A program made the translations under genes and the position numbers. From Sanderia malayensis (lineage: Eukaryota; Cnidaria; Scyphozoa; Semaeostomeae; Pelagiidae): 64,000 nt of DNA. How positions within the stretch are numbered: position 1 is the stretch's first letter; each line of letters starts with the position of its first letter. Positions 23,640 through 35,429 of this stretch are shown here, one piece after another. The notes beneath the pieces are model-generated. The model searched no databases, was not told where the DNA came from, and worked only from the letters and a program-made list of their open reading frames with translations. The stretch lies in contig RQOL01000374.1 of NCBI GenBank assembly GCA_013076295.1, positions 2,470,743 to 2,534,742 of the forward strand. Reading direction: 5' to 3'.

Positions 23640-24400
23640 TCCTAGGCAAGGGCCACTCGCGCAAATTGGGGTTGCCTTCGCAGCTCGAGCATGCGTGCAA
23701 ATACTTCAGGTGTTGCCAAAACGACACAACAACCTATTCCAAACATTGCAAAAACTCTTTCTGGCTCGGATGGCTGGTGCAGTACTTGCTTGTGGGGCCT
23801 GTTGGGTCACTACCATTAGAATAGTGGAAAGGTACAGGGTGGAGTCCACCACTGCCCATGAAATCGCTGAATTGTTGGCCGCTTGTTTGGGAAAGACTAA
23901 ATCATAAGCCAGCCAGCACATGTCTGGGACCGCGATATGCTTTGGCAATGATAAAAAACTAGTAGCAGGTAGCCCGTTCTGGGCAAATTTAACAACTACC
24001 GGAGCAAACACACCCCATGCCTCAGACCAATCAGCGAACGTGCAAATTGGTTGAAGGATCTTTATCAGGCGCTCAAGCTGCGCACTGGAAGGCGAAATTG
24101 TCGGCAAACGTGCGATATTGCAAAGACGAAGTAGAATGAAATCCACAAATTCCTGCCTCTCAATCATATTAGCCAGATAGCCTGGTACGGGTGATAAGCC
24201 ACCCATAATAGACATTGCTTGTGTTGATGGCAGTGAAAACCATTGTTGAGGGTCGAGCAACTAGGATTCTGATGCCAACGCTCCCAAATATTTTGACAGG
24301 GAAGGTAAGGGTGGAGCTTGCGAGCCAGCAAAACCCGAAGTAGGGTGAATATCCGTGGAGCCAAATGAAGTGGTAGGCGGGTTAGGTTGTGGTGTTATTA
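23640..24400 (-). pseudogene. DIRS-like retrotransposon ORF1 (gag-like)
   Basis: The main frame, 24,260-23,706, has LSPVPGYLANMIERQEFVDF, then FADWSEAWGVFAPVVVKF, CWLAYDLVFPKQAANNSAIS and WAVVDSTLYLST. This is the ORF1 pattern (SW.EAW.VY ... YD..FR..AA ... W..VD..L) of cnidarian DIRS-type elements. Upstream the same frame extends to about 24,400 across one TAG (after LGALASES). Downstream a frameshift leads to a cysteine/histidine cluster, KYLHACSSCEGNPN, near 23,650-23,700, the expected nucleic-acid-binding tail. The matching reverse transcriptase type is at 61 kb, but that is a separate copy. Confidence 0.65.
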
Positions 24401-25681
24401 TGCTAGAATTCCACAAAACTTTATAGAATAAATTCATAAAACTTCACAACGTCCCAGCCACATGCGCACAGAGCATATGAACGAATGGATAACGCCAAGT
24501 TTCCCAACAAACGAGTACTTAAAAGTTCAAGGAAGGCAAATAAAAAACAATTAAAATACAGCGAACATAATTATGTAAGTGTTACGTCCCTCACAATTTT
24601 TTGAGTCATTTTTTGGTCGAATTCTCCTTGATTTAAGTCTCTCTGTTTGGTAAAGTTATCAGTCCCTTTTTCGTCTCTGTTTCTCAATCACAACCATCAC
24701 AACTCTCACTTCCCTTCTTGGTCCTGCAGTGTTCTAAATTAGTCATGTACGTAATGTCCTTCGCAGCGATAAGTTCACTATATGCAAAGTTTCCCACAAG
24801 GTGATGCAATGCGTAAATAACTGGGAGGACGCGAAAGGTCTGCCTGGCCTTCCAGAAACAGTGTGGAAGGCATACCTGAAGCAGATGCACAGTTTTTACT
24901 GCCTGACTGGGTGGCAAGGGCTTGTTTGAGGGTGTCCCGTATATCGGACAGAGAATTCTCTAAAGTTACCAAGTGAGATTGAGTGTCTTGACCCTCCACG
25001 TCTTGGCTGTGTTCAGATGCAATCTTGAGATTATAAAGTGTGGATATTAAATTAAAAACAATCTCACCCGAGCAAAGTGTTGATGCCGAATTGGTCTTTC
25101 CGTTGAAATCAGCAGTAAGGAGTGAAGTAAGCGTACTCCGGGTGATTCTAGCCGCTATCAATTTGATTGTTTGTTCGTGGCTCAGTATAGTCTAATATCA
25201 AACTATCTCGCGCCATTGGGTGAAACACCTAGGACGTGCGGAAACTTTATTGACCCCTGGCTAGTAATAGCAATTAGGGAATATTGGATCTATAAAAACT
25301 ACACATGTAGTAAATTGTGAGTGATTGATTTCTGTCCACATTGACGCTGCTTAAACAGGATTTAGCCAGTCTTTTACGACCAGGAGCTGCGATTTTTACA
25401 GATATCAGACCCATATCTATTGAAAAAGTCTGATTTTGATAGTCTTCCGGAGCAGTGGCCCAAAATTTCTTATGCAGATATTTGCAATTATCTGGTTACT
25501 TCAAAGAGCAATTTTACGCATTCAGGCTAGAAAACTTATACAAGTATAAATGCATATCCGTATGTTGTCACTTGCCAAATCTATGAGGGATTTGGTGAGC
25601 AAATTCAGCCCCCTTGTATCTTTTTGTTGGCAAAGTAAGACACTCGCAGGATTTTTACAAAAAAGCCTAATCAAGCTTGGG
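24401..25681. other. Mostly unrecognised; one 127-codon minus ORF
   Basis: The only sizeable frame is minus-strand 25,161-24,778 (LTSLLTADFNGKTNSAS, HLVTLENSLSDIRDTLKQAL). Its short helical segment and position upstream of the gag-like ORF make an N-terminal part of that retroelement possible, but no motif confirms it. Confidence 0.3.
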
Positions 25682-26056
25682 TCAATGCCTAATCAATTTT
25701 ACTTTTTTCGTAGAAGTTTGCTTACTGTAGTGAACATAATTTTCCAACTCTTCTACTTCTTTCCAACACTCGAACTCTTTTACGGAAGGGAACAATCGCT
25801 CAGATATTTGTGTACTTAAGTGTACTTTATGTTCTGTCTCCAAATGGCCAATGAGCTTCTTGTGATGGTAAAATTTTTTGCGCATTCTGGATATATGCAA
25901 GCTGTTTCTTTCTCCGCTTCCATCCATCTCTAAGTTATGTTTACCTTTGTGATGTCTCTTGAGACTGTCTTTACCCCTGAAGTAACTTGAAGTACTCAAG
26001 TAGATAAAACAAGACAGTGTCAACAGATGCAAATGAGGTGAAACAACAACAGACAA
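25682..26056 (-). pseudogene. C2H2-like zinc-finger plus FxS.EEF.WKE fragment (transposon-associated)
   Basis: The frame contains RGKDSLKRHHKGKHNLEM, then KKFYHHKKLIGHLETEHKV and FPSVKEFECWKEVEELENYV. The H..H spacing with the F.S..EF..WK..EE block resembles the N-terminal region of invertebrate MULE/SWIM-type transposon proteins. The cysteines expected at the start of each finger are missing or replaced (SYFRG, RMRKKF), so zinc binding is doubtful. The frame stops at 25,682 without a recognisable catalytic domain. Confidence 0.4.
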
Positions 26057-26070
26057 ACAGCAACAGACAA

Positions 26071-26616
26071 TTACCTATTTAAATTTTTAATCAGTTCCAT
26101 CGCACTCATCATCATCTGCATGTTGTGTTGTTGCTGAGCTTCCATAGTTTGCTGTTGCTGAAGTTGTTGCATCCATTGCATTTGGATCTGTTGGAACTGT
26201 CTTGTTTCATCTGCCTGCCTTCTTCTCTCTTCTAATTCTTGCCTTCTGAGCTCTAAATCGCGCTCCAAGTGTTGTTTTTTCACCTTTAAACTTTCATTTA
26301 CAATCTCCAGAGCTTCTGTAGAGGACCTACGCTTCCTATTCTCCTTCTGGCTTAACATGTCCATTGTTTGACCGAGTCTCTCTGTTGCCTTCCTCCTAAC
26401 TTCTTCAGCTTGAAAGGCTTCAAGCTCGGCTTTTTTATTTGCCTGCTCTTTTTCCTCTGACCACAGTTTTTCAAATTCAGCCATTCTATCCGCTATTTCA
26501 GCGAGGGTCTGATTTAATTCGTCATTCTCTGGGTTAATACCGCTTGCTCTTGGCTCGTAGGCATCTTTCTGCCTGAAGTTTTTGTAACAGCCTCGCCTGG
26601 CCTTGAGGCTGAACAT
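26071..26616 (-). CDS. Myb/SANT-type transposon accessory protein, C-terminal coiled coil
   Basis: This 181-codon open frame starts in FSLKARRGCYKNFRQK and continues through ASGINPENDELNQTLAEIAD into a long charged helix (LERDLELRRQELEERRRQAD). It ends in a glutamine-rich tail (QMQWMQQLQQQQTMEAQQQ) and a final helix. The layout (basic RRGC start, charged coiled coil with RLGQT, Q-rich tail) matches C-terminal exons of cnidarian Myb-like proteins that accompany PIF/Harbinger-type transposons. The DNA-binding N-terminus would be on an upstream exon; none is identified. The MITE at 31.1 kb carries the start of such a Myb protein, so the family is active in this genome. The frame has no internal stop, but whether it is expressed is unknown. 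Confidence 0.5.
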   Translation of the reverse strand: MFSLKARRGCYKNFRQKDAYEPRASGINPENDELNQTLAEIADRMAEFEKLWSEEKEQANKKAELEAFQAEEVRRKATERLGQTMDMLSQKENRKRRSSTEALEIVNESLKVKKQHLERDLELRRQELEERRRQADETRQFQQIQMQWMQQLQQQQTMEAQQQHNMQMMMSAMELIKNLNR

Positions 26617-27443
26617 TTGAAAATATTATTCACAGCTATTTACAAGACAAGGAAGATCACTTCAGTAAGGTTTTCAACTTCTATATATTCACTCGCAAAC
26701 CTCTGTCATCAAGACAACATAAAACTCAAAATCTAAGATTCAACTACTGTAACTTGATACACAGATGGGGGTAACATACGTAATTTAAAAGTCATTGATT
26801 CAGTTATTTCATCAGTTTTTCGGGTGATTCCCAGGCAGCACTCGCAGAATGACACACACCATCAGATTTCGTCTTCGTTTTCTCTTTCGTACTCGATCTA
26901 ACGGTCCCTATTGTCAGAGGTCCAGCGAGGCACTAACTGCAGAGAAGTTAATATGAGTTGATACATTCTGTTAACGGTGTAACCCGTAGAGAACATGTCC
27001 ACAATGTTGGAACCGTATCTGTTTACAAGGGAAAGCAAAGTGTCGTATGTGGCTGGCCGGTAAAGGGAATCGGGAATAGTATTACTTCTAAGGAAAGACC
27101 ACGAGGAGCTGGTTTTGGAGAGACTGCGTCCAATCCAATAGCAAGCTAGAAAGATCCATTTTGGGGTGCCATTCGGATTGCAAATCACAGAGATACAGCG
27201 AATAAGAAGTGCTTGGCTTTTATAACGTAAATTTAACAATCCGAGACCACCACTTGAAAATCAAAATCATTGAAAAATTTAACATTGATATTTACAAGAA
27301 AATAACAACTATTGAAACTAAAGCAAATAATAAAAACTATTGAAACTAAACCAAATAATAGCAAACCATTAAATAACAAAGAACAGAACTGAAAATTAAA
27401 AATACTTTAAATGAAACTCAAATTAAACTAAATACTTAACTTT
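26617..27443. other. Unrecognised; one 113-codon minus ORF (27,239-26,898)
   Basis: The ORF contains PKWIFLACYWIGRSLSKTSS and DSLYRPATYDTLLSLVNRYG. No family is recognised. The rest is A-rich. Confidence 0.3.
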
Positions 27444-29626
27444 TTAAAAAAAATTGTCCGCTGTCGTGGGGAGCGGGGTCAAGGCCAACTTGAGCCACAC
27501 CCGCTCCAAAATTCCACACAAAGGGAACTGTCCCTTGGTATATGTACAGTTGAATACAAATCCGGCTTTTATTAAAAATAAAAACGAGGACATCAGGTCC
27601 GGCATGGCATAAATATTGTCCATAACCATAACATAATATTGGCCGGACCTGATGTCTGTTACGATTGTCAAGGCGGGATTTTTTGCTGCCTTGGCCTGAA
27701 TCGACTCCACTCTTTCCACTAATTGCTTTTTGCTCCCCTTGGGCAGTATCGCAGCACTCAGGCTGGCTAGATCGTCATCTAAAAGAAAACCATAATTTAT
27801 TTCAACAGGACAAGGATCAGAGGTACAAAAGATACTAATGTACATATAGATGAACTGTATAGACAAGAATATTACCGTGCTGAGCGTTTGCAGCTTCCGC
27901 AATCTTGGCGAATGCATCTTGAAAGTTTTTGTCTGAAGCACCGGGGTACATTCTACCAAACTCCATTTCTATCTGTAAAAAGCATCAGAATCCTTCGTAC
28001 AAACGTTTTATAGTCAAGCATTAATGTATTCATGCTGGCAATTAAAAATGGTAAACTCACTTCTGCCTGCTTCGTCAATACATGAAATTTGTTCAAGATA
28101 TCCACAATTGTGGGGGCCTTCGAGTCCTTCGTTTCAATGTACGCTCTTCTTTCCACGAAGGTTGCCTCCATGACACTTTGGACTCTCGGGTCCCCACACG
28201 TGATGTGTTGCAATTGCTCAACTACAAAAAAGAAAAACACGCATAAGTTGCTGGTAGAACTTGAGATGACAACGGTGTTTTTTCTCAAGTTAAAAGTAAT
28301 ACAATATAATACCATTTTCCGCAAATACATCTGCCTGCCCCTCTGGGCGCACCCCTTCTCTCCTTTTCCCCACACTTTTCTTCTTTACTCGTCTGTCTTT
28401 TGGAATAACGATTTTATTGTTAATGTGTTCCAGGCACTTTACAATGCTGCCACCCTGGCGTGGCTTCGTGTGGAAAAGCGAATGCTAAAAACAACAAATC
28501 GATACATTATTATTGTAGAAACATACGATTATCAAGATTTTCAAAATGTTAAATAATGAAAAGCAACTTACGCATCCACCATCGCTATCGGCCATGTCTG
28601 GGAATTTGCCCACCAAGTGGCATGCCAACTGTTTTTTTAAAACAGTGCTTGGATAACTAAAAGCAAATGTAAATGCGGTTGAAGGACTTCAGAACAAAAA
28701 TGTAATATTATAGATGCCTATTACGCCCAATAACAAAAACTGCAAATGGCATGAAACAAAATTTAGATGTGCATGTACTACTTACAATTTCACGCCACGA
28801 CACCTCTGCTGATTTTCTCTGTGGAGAAAAAGGCAATGCACTCGCTTCCCGGAGAAGGGCAAGTGAAGAAGCTTAATGTGGTTGGCGCACTTCGTGCGCT
28901 GCATTTGCTAACGCTCATGCCTCTTTCAACCCCACTTACAATGGGTTAGCTTGCTGCGCTCGCCTGTCTATCTGCATTCGCTGACGCTCATGCCTCTTTG
29001 AACCCCACGTACACTCCCCTCGCAAAAGTTTGGAAACGCCTGATGAAAAATGGCATCTAGAAGTTGCCCGTTGTGTCGTACTCTATGGACTAAAAACATA
29101 TATATGTTATTACACCATGTGGAAATATTTGAAGAGTTAAAATAAAAAAGTGAGATAGTGGGTTGCTAGACATACCGACTGGTACGACAGAACAGTCTTT
29201 GGTTCTTCTTCCCTTCTTTTACTGAGCTTGCTCCTGTTAACAAAGTCAGAAAATGCTTTGCGAATATTGTGCAGGCACAATGACAATTATGAATTATTAC
29301 CTTGGAATGTTCTCCAGTATTAAAACAGATATATAATTACCATTGCGATTGCTAAGGCCCTTGCCATAATTTTTGGATTAATCATCTGTTGTTCTAAAAT
29401 CAAGATAGTTAACATGTCATAAAGGCAAATTTTTATCACAGCAATTGTAGAAAGTTTTTTTACAACTACAACGTGCTATTTGGCAATTAATGGAATGGGC
29501 AGCAGTAACACAGTAAAAGCCATGATATGACTGTTCATAAAAATAATACTTGCTTACTGAAGGCGGTTGTAGGCCATGTGCTGCAACCAGGCTGCTCATC
29601 ACCTTTTTCCCGTTTGCGCGAAGATT
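27444..29626 (-). CDS. Spliced uncharacterised gene, SAMD3-like family
   Basis: Seven minus-strand exons join with consistent phase and GT-AG boundaries: 29,558-29,626; 29,176-29,233; 28,572-28,656; 28,313-28,484; 28,061-28,221; 27,876-27,972; 27,444-27,778 (stop). Key segments in order are RYPSTVLKKQLACHLVGKFP, HTKPRQGGSIVKCLEHINNK, DPRVQSVMEATFVERRAYIE, PTIVDILNKFHVL, YPGASDKNFQDAFAKIAEAA, ASLSAAILPKGSKKQL, SGQYYVMVMDNIYAM and IKAGFVFNCTYTKGQFPLCG. This order resembles the large animal family annotated as sterile-alpha-motif domain-containing 3-like, of unknown function and often multi-copy. A possible 5' coding exon with ATG at 30,092 (MDQKSVKELKDVGRKG) is not joined with certainty. No frame break is visible. 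The 520-bp intron between exons 2 and 3 contains the palindromic repeat. Domesticated transposon or host gene cannot be decided here. Confidence 0.65.
28841..29013 (-). repeat. Palindromic GC-rich dispersed repeat inside an intron
   Basis: A reverse-orientation copy of the family at 6.2 and 52.2 kb: GGCGCACTTCGTGCGC, GCTAACGCTCATGCCTC, AACCCCACTTACAATGGGTT, then a partial second unit ending AACCCCACGTACAC. It sits in the intron between 28,656 and 29,176 of the minus-strand gene. Its end lacks the CTAG-T seen in the other two copies. Confidence 0.8.
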
Positions 29627-30092
29627 CTGGTGAAGAAATGAAATAACGTGGCTGATGTTTAGCATGGCATTTAAGTTACAGTAGATACAATGAATGTCCT
29701 ATAAGGAAGATGAAAAATATGCTATACTAGTGGTGAATATAAATGTACCAAACATATTTGGTGGCGTGCTGTGTGATAACGGTTAAGATTCGAATTTGGC
29801 GCTTGATCCTGAAAAACGAGACCAAATTGGCAAACTCAGTAAAAGACTCTATTCTTGATTAGTAGCTGGAGTGTATCATTGGAAAGTTTAAATTGCATTA
29901 TTTACAACTATTAGATTTCCAAGAAACAATATTTTATCAACATTTAGCAATTCTTGACTTAACGAGGTCCATCTCCAAATTCTCTTCTTCAACGCACTCT
30001 GTGCTTGAAATTATTTGAAATGGGTTTACAAGCTCCGACACGAAACCTTTCCTTCCTACATCTTTCAGCTCCTTGACACTTTTTTGATCCAT

Positions 30093-31125
30093 TTTGGTTG
30101 CAAAGATAATAACTTTTAACTACTAATAATGAGTCCTTGAACGCAGTTGTGGTAGATTGGTTGTGGTCTCCGATTTATAAGAGTTCGTTGCTTGGCGGAA
30201 AACTCATACAGAGGAAACAAAAGAGGTATCAACTCTGACAGCGTTTCAGAACAACTACTCCCCATGGGAGTCCATTATTCGAGTTGCTGGGCAAGCTGAG
30301 GTTTTTAATAATTCGCACAAGAAGGGGCGTAACTGAAACTGGCTTGCTTCCTGCCCTTCTGATCGAATCCACCTTGGTGCAGACATCTTTGATTTTTGTG
30401 CCAGTAATTACATCCTATTCTCTGTTATTTCCATACTTTGGAATTAGCCTGCAATCTTGTCACTCTCTCCAGCTCGTCCAACTGGCTCTCACTAAACGAA
30501 AGTTCATTTAATAATAATCTGATTTAATTTTGTTTATTTGCATCAGTATGTTTTTCATTGATTGTCTTTGCAATCTGTGTTAAAGTGTCCAGACAACCAT
30601 ATTTTTTTGAAGGTACTTTGCATTTTAAAACAATTGCTGTTGGTTGTTGTTCTCTCAATCGCATTGAAAAATTTTGAATCCGTAAATCCTCCCCTCCTCT
30701 CATGTGGCTAGCGGTGGGCAGCTTTAAATCTGTTTGTAATATCCGTTTTTGTCACATAATGCTTTTTATTGCTAATTTTGTTATTTTTGCTACCTCAACC
30801 TCTGTCTGTGTGCTACTGTTCCATTCACATGCCTTCTCAGTGCAAACAGGGTCTATAAACCCTTTGCTATTGGCAAATTCGATGTTACATAAAATTGCGA
30901 CAACGTTGTTGCAGCACTGTTCAAATCCGGCAGTACATGTTCAATAGCCGCAAATAATATCCCCACTCTTTAAGCATAACAACTACGCCTCTTTTGGATC
31001 TTCGCACCATTTCTGTGAAGGTGTAACCTTTGCCTTCAGCAAAACGTTACCACCAGATAAAGCATGCACAAATATTTCATGGACAAGTCCACTCATGAAG
31101 AGGTTCTTTTGTTTATGAAGGCTAA
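30093..31125. other. No gene recognised
   Basis: Short frames only. The minus-strand ATG at 30,092 may start the upstream-most exon of the SAMD3-like gene, in which case its promoter would lie here; no core promoter motif stands out. Confidence 0.35.
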
Positions 31126-31676
31126 GGACCTGTTTATATGAGCTTTGGTGAGATGATTTTCAGCCCGGCTTTACATGAGCAGAGCTGGCCCGTTTCCAGC
31201 CCGAGAAATTTTGGTGCGGAAATTGTTATGTGACCAATGAGGTCAGATATGGCGGGAAAATTACCTTGGTGCTTTGTTTTTTGTTCATGTCAGATTCAAC
31301 ATGGTGCCCAAAAGAACACAACAAATTCGTAAACTGATCTCCCTTATTCTCGTACAATTTGGAGCAATTATTGGTTTAATGCTGCAGTTGCACGGGCAAA
31401 TTATCGTTTGGAAAATATAGGCCGTTATTATTTGCTCGACCATCTCTGGTGACCATCGAAACGGTTTCTTTTTGATATTTCCACTACTATTTGTGTTTTG
31501 CTTGGATGCCATCTCCTCAACTCAGCGAAATATGAAATGGGGTGGATTGAATGATGGAATGAATGATGGCTTCGCGTGCACGCCACAACAAGGCCAGTCC
31601 GGTTTGGTGAGATCTTGGGTGTCCAAAGGCGAGATCTCACCTAACCGGGCTAGCCCGGCTCTCATAAGCCCTGTCC
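31126..31676 (-). mobile_element. PIF/Harbinger-type MITE carrying a Myb/SANT start
   Basis: The ends are imperfect inverted repeats: GGACCTGTTTATATGAG at the left, and GGACAGGGCTTATGAG on the reverse strand at the right (31,661-31,676). Both are followed by GGTGAGAT and GC-rich GCCCGG boxes. Inside, minus-strand 31,512 starts MASKQNTNSSGNIKKKPFRW then SPEMVEQIIT, the beginning of the Myb/SANT-like DNA-binding domain that accompanies Harbinger transposases. It decays after about 30 residues, so this is a 551-bp non-autonomous derivative. The family is inferred from the TGAG-type ends and the Myb start. Confidence 0.6.
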
Positions 31677-32111
31677 ACACTACACAAACTTTCCGGGGTT
31701 CGCCCCAGGTTTTCGCTAACCTGGGTTAGATTTTAGTCAATTTTTGAACGAATACAAAAAAAGGACACAATTCTTCTAACTAGTGACCTTTGACGAGGCA
31801 CTTTCAACGAATCAATTTTTTCTTGTTCCTCAAAGTGCTCTTTTTCTATATCAAGATACCAAGAAAATCTGTCATATACCAAGCCTATAACATTGTAAAT
31901 TTATTTCGAAGCAGTCCAATTATTCTTTCCATATGGATTCACACGTGGAATATCGCGATCACAAGAACTCTACAAAGCTAAAGATAATTTATTGGACGAC
32001 GAATTGCGATAATATTCAACCTTTTTGTGCGACCTGTTTAGCATTATAAACACCGGAGGAAAGCCAATAAAACCTTTGACTGGTCCAATTTATAATTGTT
32101 TACGAGATTTG

Positions 32112-32516
32112 TTAAAGAGAGTGGACGCAGGAAATATATAGGCATTTCTTGCTATCGTGCAAATCAATGATCACAGCACACTTTGACAAATGCTCTCTGA
32201 ATGCTGTAGGCATGGTCTTGCGAAGAACTTCCCTTTCAGGCCAAAGAGTAAGGGTAGATGATAGACATTTTGACAAAACAACAATCCACTGGTAGGAAAT
32301 TCTGCAAACACTACTTAGGTGAATTCCAGAACGATAAGCGAAGTATTGCTCTGATAAATCAAGACGTAACTGCATTAGTACAAGAAGTTCTTGAAAATTA
32401 GAGAGCTTTCTGTTTTGATGGGAATGCGTGTAAGGCTCGACAAAACCAAGAATTTTCATAAGGAGCTTATTATTGTCATGTTCCAGAGTACACTGCTGAA
32501 AAGATAACAATGCCAA
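32112..32516 (-). pseudogene. ISL2EU/IS4EU-like transposase fragment (HTH plus DDE_Tnp_4 start)
   Basis: The frame reads LGFVEPYTHSHQNRKLSNFQ, ELLVLMQLRLDLSEQYFAYR, GIHLSSVCRISYQWIVVLSK, then WPEREVLRKTMPTAFREHLS and KCAVIIDLHD. This is the helix-turn-helix block (LPKFQE..L.L..LRL....LAYRFGIS.STVSR) leading into the first catalytic aspartate (VIID) of DDE_Tnp_4 transposases. The reading is lost right after IID, so the other two acidic residues are absent. One exon-sized fragment of a dead copy. Confidence 0.75.
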
Positions 32517-33591
32517 ATATGTTGTCTTCCTTTAAGTTCTCACTATGTTCTCCCTTTTCTGACCTAGACCTTAGGGAAACATATGTATTTAGTTATAAAC
32601 GTGTAAAACAGATAATTATAATCTCACATCCCAATCAGAGCAACCTGTAGGGAAAAAATGGTGAATAAATACAAATATGTTATGGCCTACCTGAGAGAAA
32701 GTGAATCCTGCATACCCAAGCATGGTCAATATTGCTATCTGAATTTATTTTGGCAACAGAAATCCATCTTTCCCTCCATCCAGGGTCTTTGGGAATTCGA
32801 TGAAATTTGACCTCATCCTTAACGCATTTTTTGTGCAACCAAGAACAGAACAAAAGTGAACCATTTTGAAAAAAATATCACTACAAAATCAAAATGTGTT
32901 TTGCGCGGCTTTTTTGTTCATCGCTCGCCTCTCTTGTCAACGACAGAGATTTGTGTACTTCGGCCTAACCTTTTTTCTTAATAGCCGTGAGCCTTGGCCG
33001 AAAGGCTGTTTTTCGGTTAAATTTTTTGTAAGAAAGAAAGTCTATCAGATAAAAATCTGATTTCAGTACAGAAAACTACTATTTTGACGTCAAGTGACAA
33101 TTTTTTTGCAAATCTGGCTTGGCATCCTCGTCTATAGCACCATTTTTATCCAGACCTTACTGGGCCAATGGCCCAGTTGTTACAATGTCAAAATATGCCC
33201 TGCAATGTGCGATTGTTTTGCTGGGTCTAGGGGCTTCAGACAAGCCGAAGTACATTTGAAAGTATCTCGGATTGAAAAAGAAATAACGCTATCACCTGGT
33301 TATATTTTTCTCTCATCGAAAGGTTTTTAAAATTCTTGTTAGGGTTTTATTCCTGAAGCATAGTACGTAAAAAATTTGCAGGGTCAATTTTTTTCTCACA
33401 TTGTCTGCATGAAATTGCACGGTATTTTGGCTGTTATTCCATCCATTTCGGCCTCTTATACAGGAGAAAAGGATTTCTAAATGACCTTGCGAGAACCTCT
33501 ATGTCAGCAAGTAGCTTTGAGGATAGACTGGTTTGCACAGGACTTCTCTTTCGCATTTCCCGCTTCAGTAGATTACGACCTTGCACCCAAT
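32517..33591. other. No gene recognised
   Basis: AT-rich sequence with only short chance frames on both strands. Confidence 0.4.
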
Positions 33592-34291
33592 CTATGATGC
33601 CACTGCCGACAGTTGTCTTGCTGCAAGATTTCCTGTGCTTATTAATGCATTTTCCTGCGTGCCAAGGGCTGATTGGTGAAAAAGTGTTTTATACCCATTG
33701 ACTCTTAGGGTGTGTGAATTCAAAATATCAAATGCTCTGTCGATAGCATTTGATAGATAGATAGATAGCAGAACTATGAAATTCATCTACCTCGAGGTCT
33801 TGACTTAGAAAATCTAATGCATTGGAAATTGACGAGCTGAGTGTCTGAGCTGCCAATCTAACATTCATTTTATGCATTTTCCACTGGATGTGTGTTGAGC
33901 TGAGCTTGTTGGCAAGAGTAAAGCCTTCTTTCTCTTTAAGTGAATTTAACTCTTCTTTAGTTTGTTTTCGTACATGATTTTGAGTTCTTTCCAATCAGCC
34001 CTGCTATTTAAAGAATATACCAGGTCAACTTACAATCCAATCAGATCTAGATGGTATTTCTAGATTAAAAATCATTGCCTAGAATACTTACAATGTGTTT
34101 TGAAGTAATTTCAACATTTGGCAGATATCAAATATTATGTGCACCAGGTATCCATGTGTTGGATGTGGAAATGCAGTTGAAAGAGACTCGTAGGAAGCAC
34201 CAAATTGAAAACTAAGACATATAGCTGCTTCTTGGTTTATAAATGTTCCATCCCATACGATACTGAGGATAACAAGTCCAGCATCTGCCAA
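33592..34291 (-). pseudogene. P-element/THAP9-like transposase fragments
   Basis: The upstream piece 34,291-34,088 reads LVILSIVWDGTFINQEAA, AFPHPTHGYLVHIIFDICQM and LKLLQNTL, the RNase H-like part of P-element/THAP9 transposases (DG..N ... HP ... FD.CHMLKL.RN). The next pieces, 33,994-33,728 and 33,786-33,592, read MNVRLAAQTLSSSISNALDF and IRAFDILNSHTLRVNGY, the downstream insertion-domain segment (VRLA.Q.LS.SV..AL.F ... FD.LN.RN). Joins need frame changes, and a GATA microsatellite (33,754-33,768) lies inside. No THAP domain is found. Confidence 0.7.
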
Positions 34292-34433
34292 AATTTTATT
34301 GTTGTTCTGGTTAGTTGAGCTAGAACACCACTGTTAACTTTGTTGTACAGAAAATGGGCATTTATTTATTTCAAAGACAAGCCTGTGGCTCCAACAACCA
34401 TGAAAACTAGTGCTTCTGATGCCAACTTCTCAC

Positions 34434-35131
34434 CTAAGTCTCATTCAGGGTTTTCTGAACACCAAAGGCATGAGCAATATCACCTGTCCCCTTTTCTGTC
34501 ACACCTTTCCGTTGGGCCCTCAGTTTCCTTCTCTGTAGTCGTGCTTTCATTGATATCTTTTTAGAAGAATCTCTTATGCTTTCCAGGAGCAATTCCCCGT
34601 CCTTGTCACCTTGACATGTCCACGATTCCCAGTTTATTTTGGGGTAGTTAAAATCTCCCATAAGCATAATATGTAAGAAACCGTTGTTGGGTTTGGAAAG
34701 CTTTGGTATTATTTTGTAAAGTTCCTCTATATTCTGTTGGGTACTACTTGGACTTTTGTATATGCAGTCAATAAGCTGAGTGTCTCCACTATATGTAGAT
34801 TTATTTTTGCAAGGGTACATTCCTTGAATGCTGTAGTTACTTTAACTTCTTCACTCTTTAGTTCATTTCTGATGTAAAGTGCTGTTCCTCTTACTTTATC
34901 AGAGTCTTGATCGTTTATGAACAAATCATACCCTTCCAGGTTTAGCTCGGCTTTGCCCAGTTTGAAACAACAATTTTTCGGATACACTTCAGTTATACCA
35001 ATAATGTCAATTCTTTCCTTTGCACATTGAATTCTTAGTTTCAGTTCATCCATCTTGTTGGATAGACTGTCTGCATTTGCATAAAAACAAATTAACTTGT
35101 TGAATGTATTTACAATATGTTTGGAACTCAA
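34434..35131 (-). pseudogene. LINE ORF2 endonuclease (CR1/L2-like), RT missing
   Basis: The frame starting at 35,131 has ICFYANADSLSNKMDELKLR, RIDIIGITEVYPKN, LEGYDLFINDQDSDKVRGTA and LYIRNELK. After a frameshift it continues LIDCIYKSPSSTQQNIEELY, and FLHIMLMGDFNYPKINWESW. These are the APE-type endonuclease motifs of non-LTR retrotransposons (N.xSL..K..EL, E.., GDFN). After LLLESIRDS the frame turns into a basic KKISMKARLQRRKLRAQRKG tail unlike LINE, so the element breaks near 34,560 and the reverse transcriptase is absent. Losing the 3' part is unusual, since LINE copies normally lose the 5' end. Confidence 0.75.
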
Positions 35132-35429
35132 CGAAACTTTTCACGAAACATCGGAAGTATGATACTTGCTATCTACTTTGGTTTTGTTTTGACGACTTTC
35201 CTTTTCCACGGTGGTCCCGTCACAATGTACTTGAATTCCCCCGACGATTCCGTATTCCTCCTTTGGCTTCTTCTATTTTCCCTTTGTTCATTTTCCTTTC
35301 TTTTTCAGTCATGTCGTGCACTATGCTTACTTTTTTGTACGGTTGTTCAGCTGATGCAAGATTTTTTAGACTTTTCATGAAGTATCTTTTTGCTTTTTCA
35401 TGCTCAAATATAACTTTAACAGGCCTTGG

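Noticed and set aside
29341..29393. Extra exon of the SAMD3-like gene (INPKIMARALAIAM)
   Set aside because: Its splice signals look usable, but its only open frame cannot be joined in phase to the neighbouring exons.
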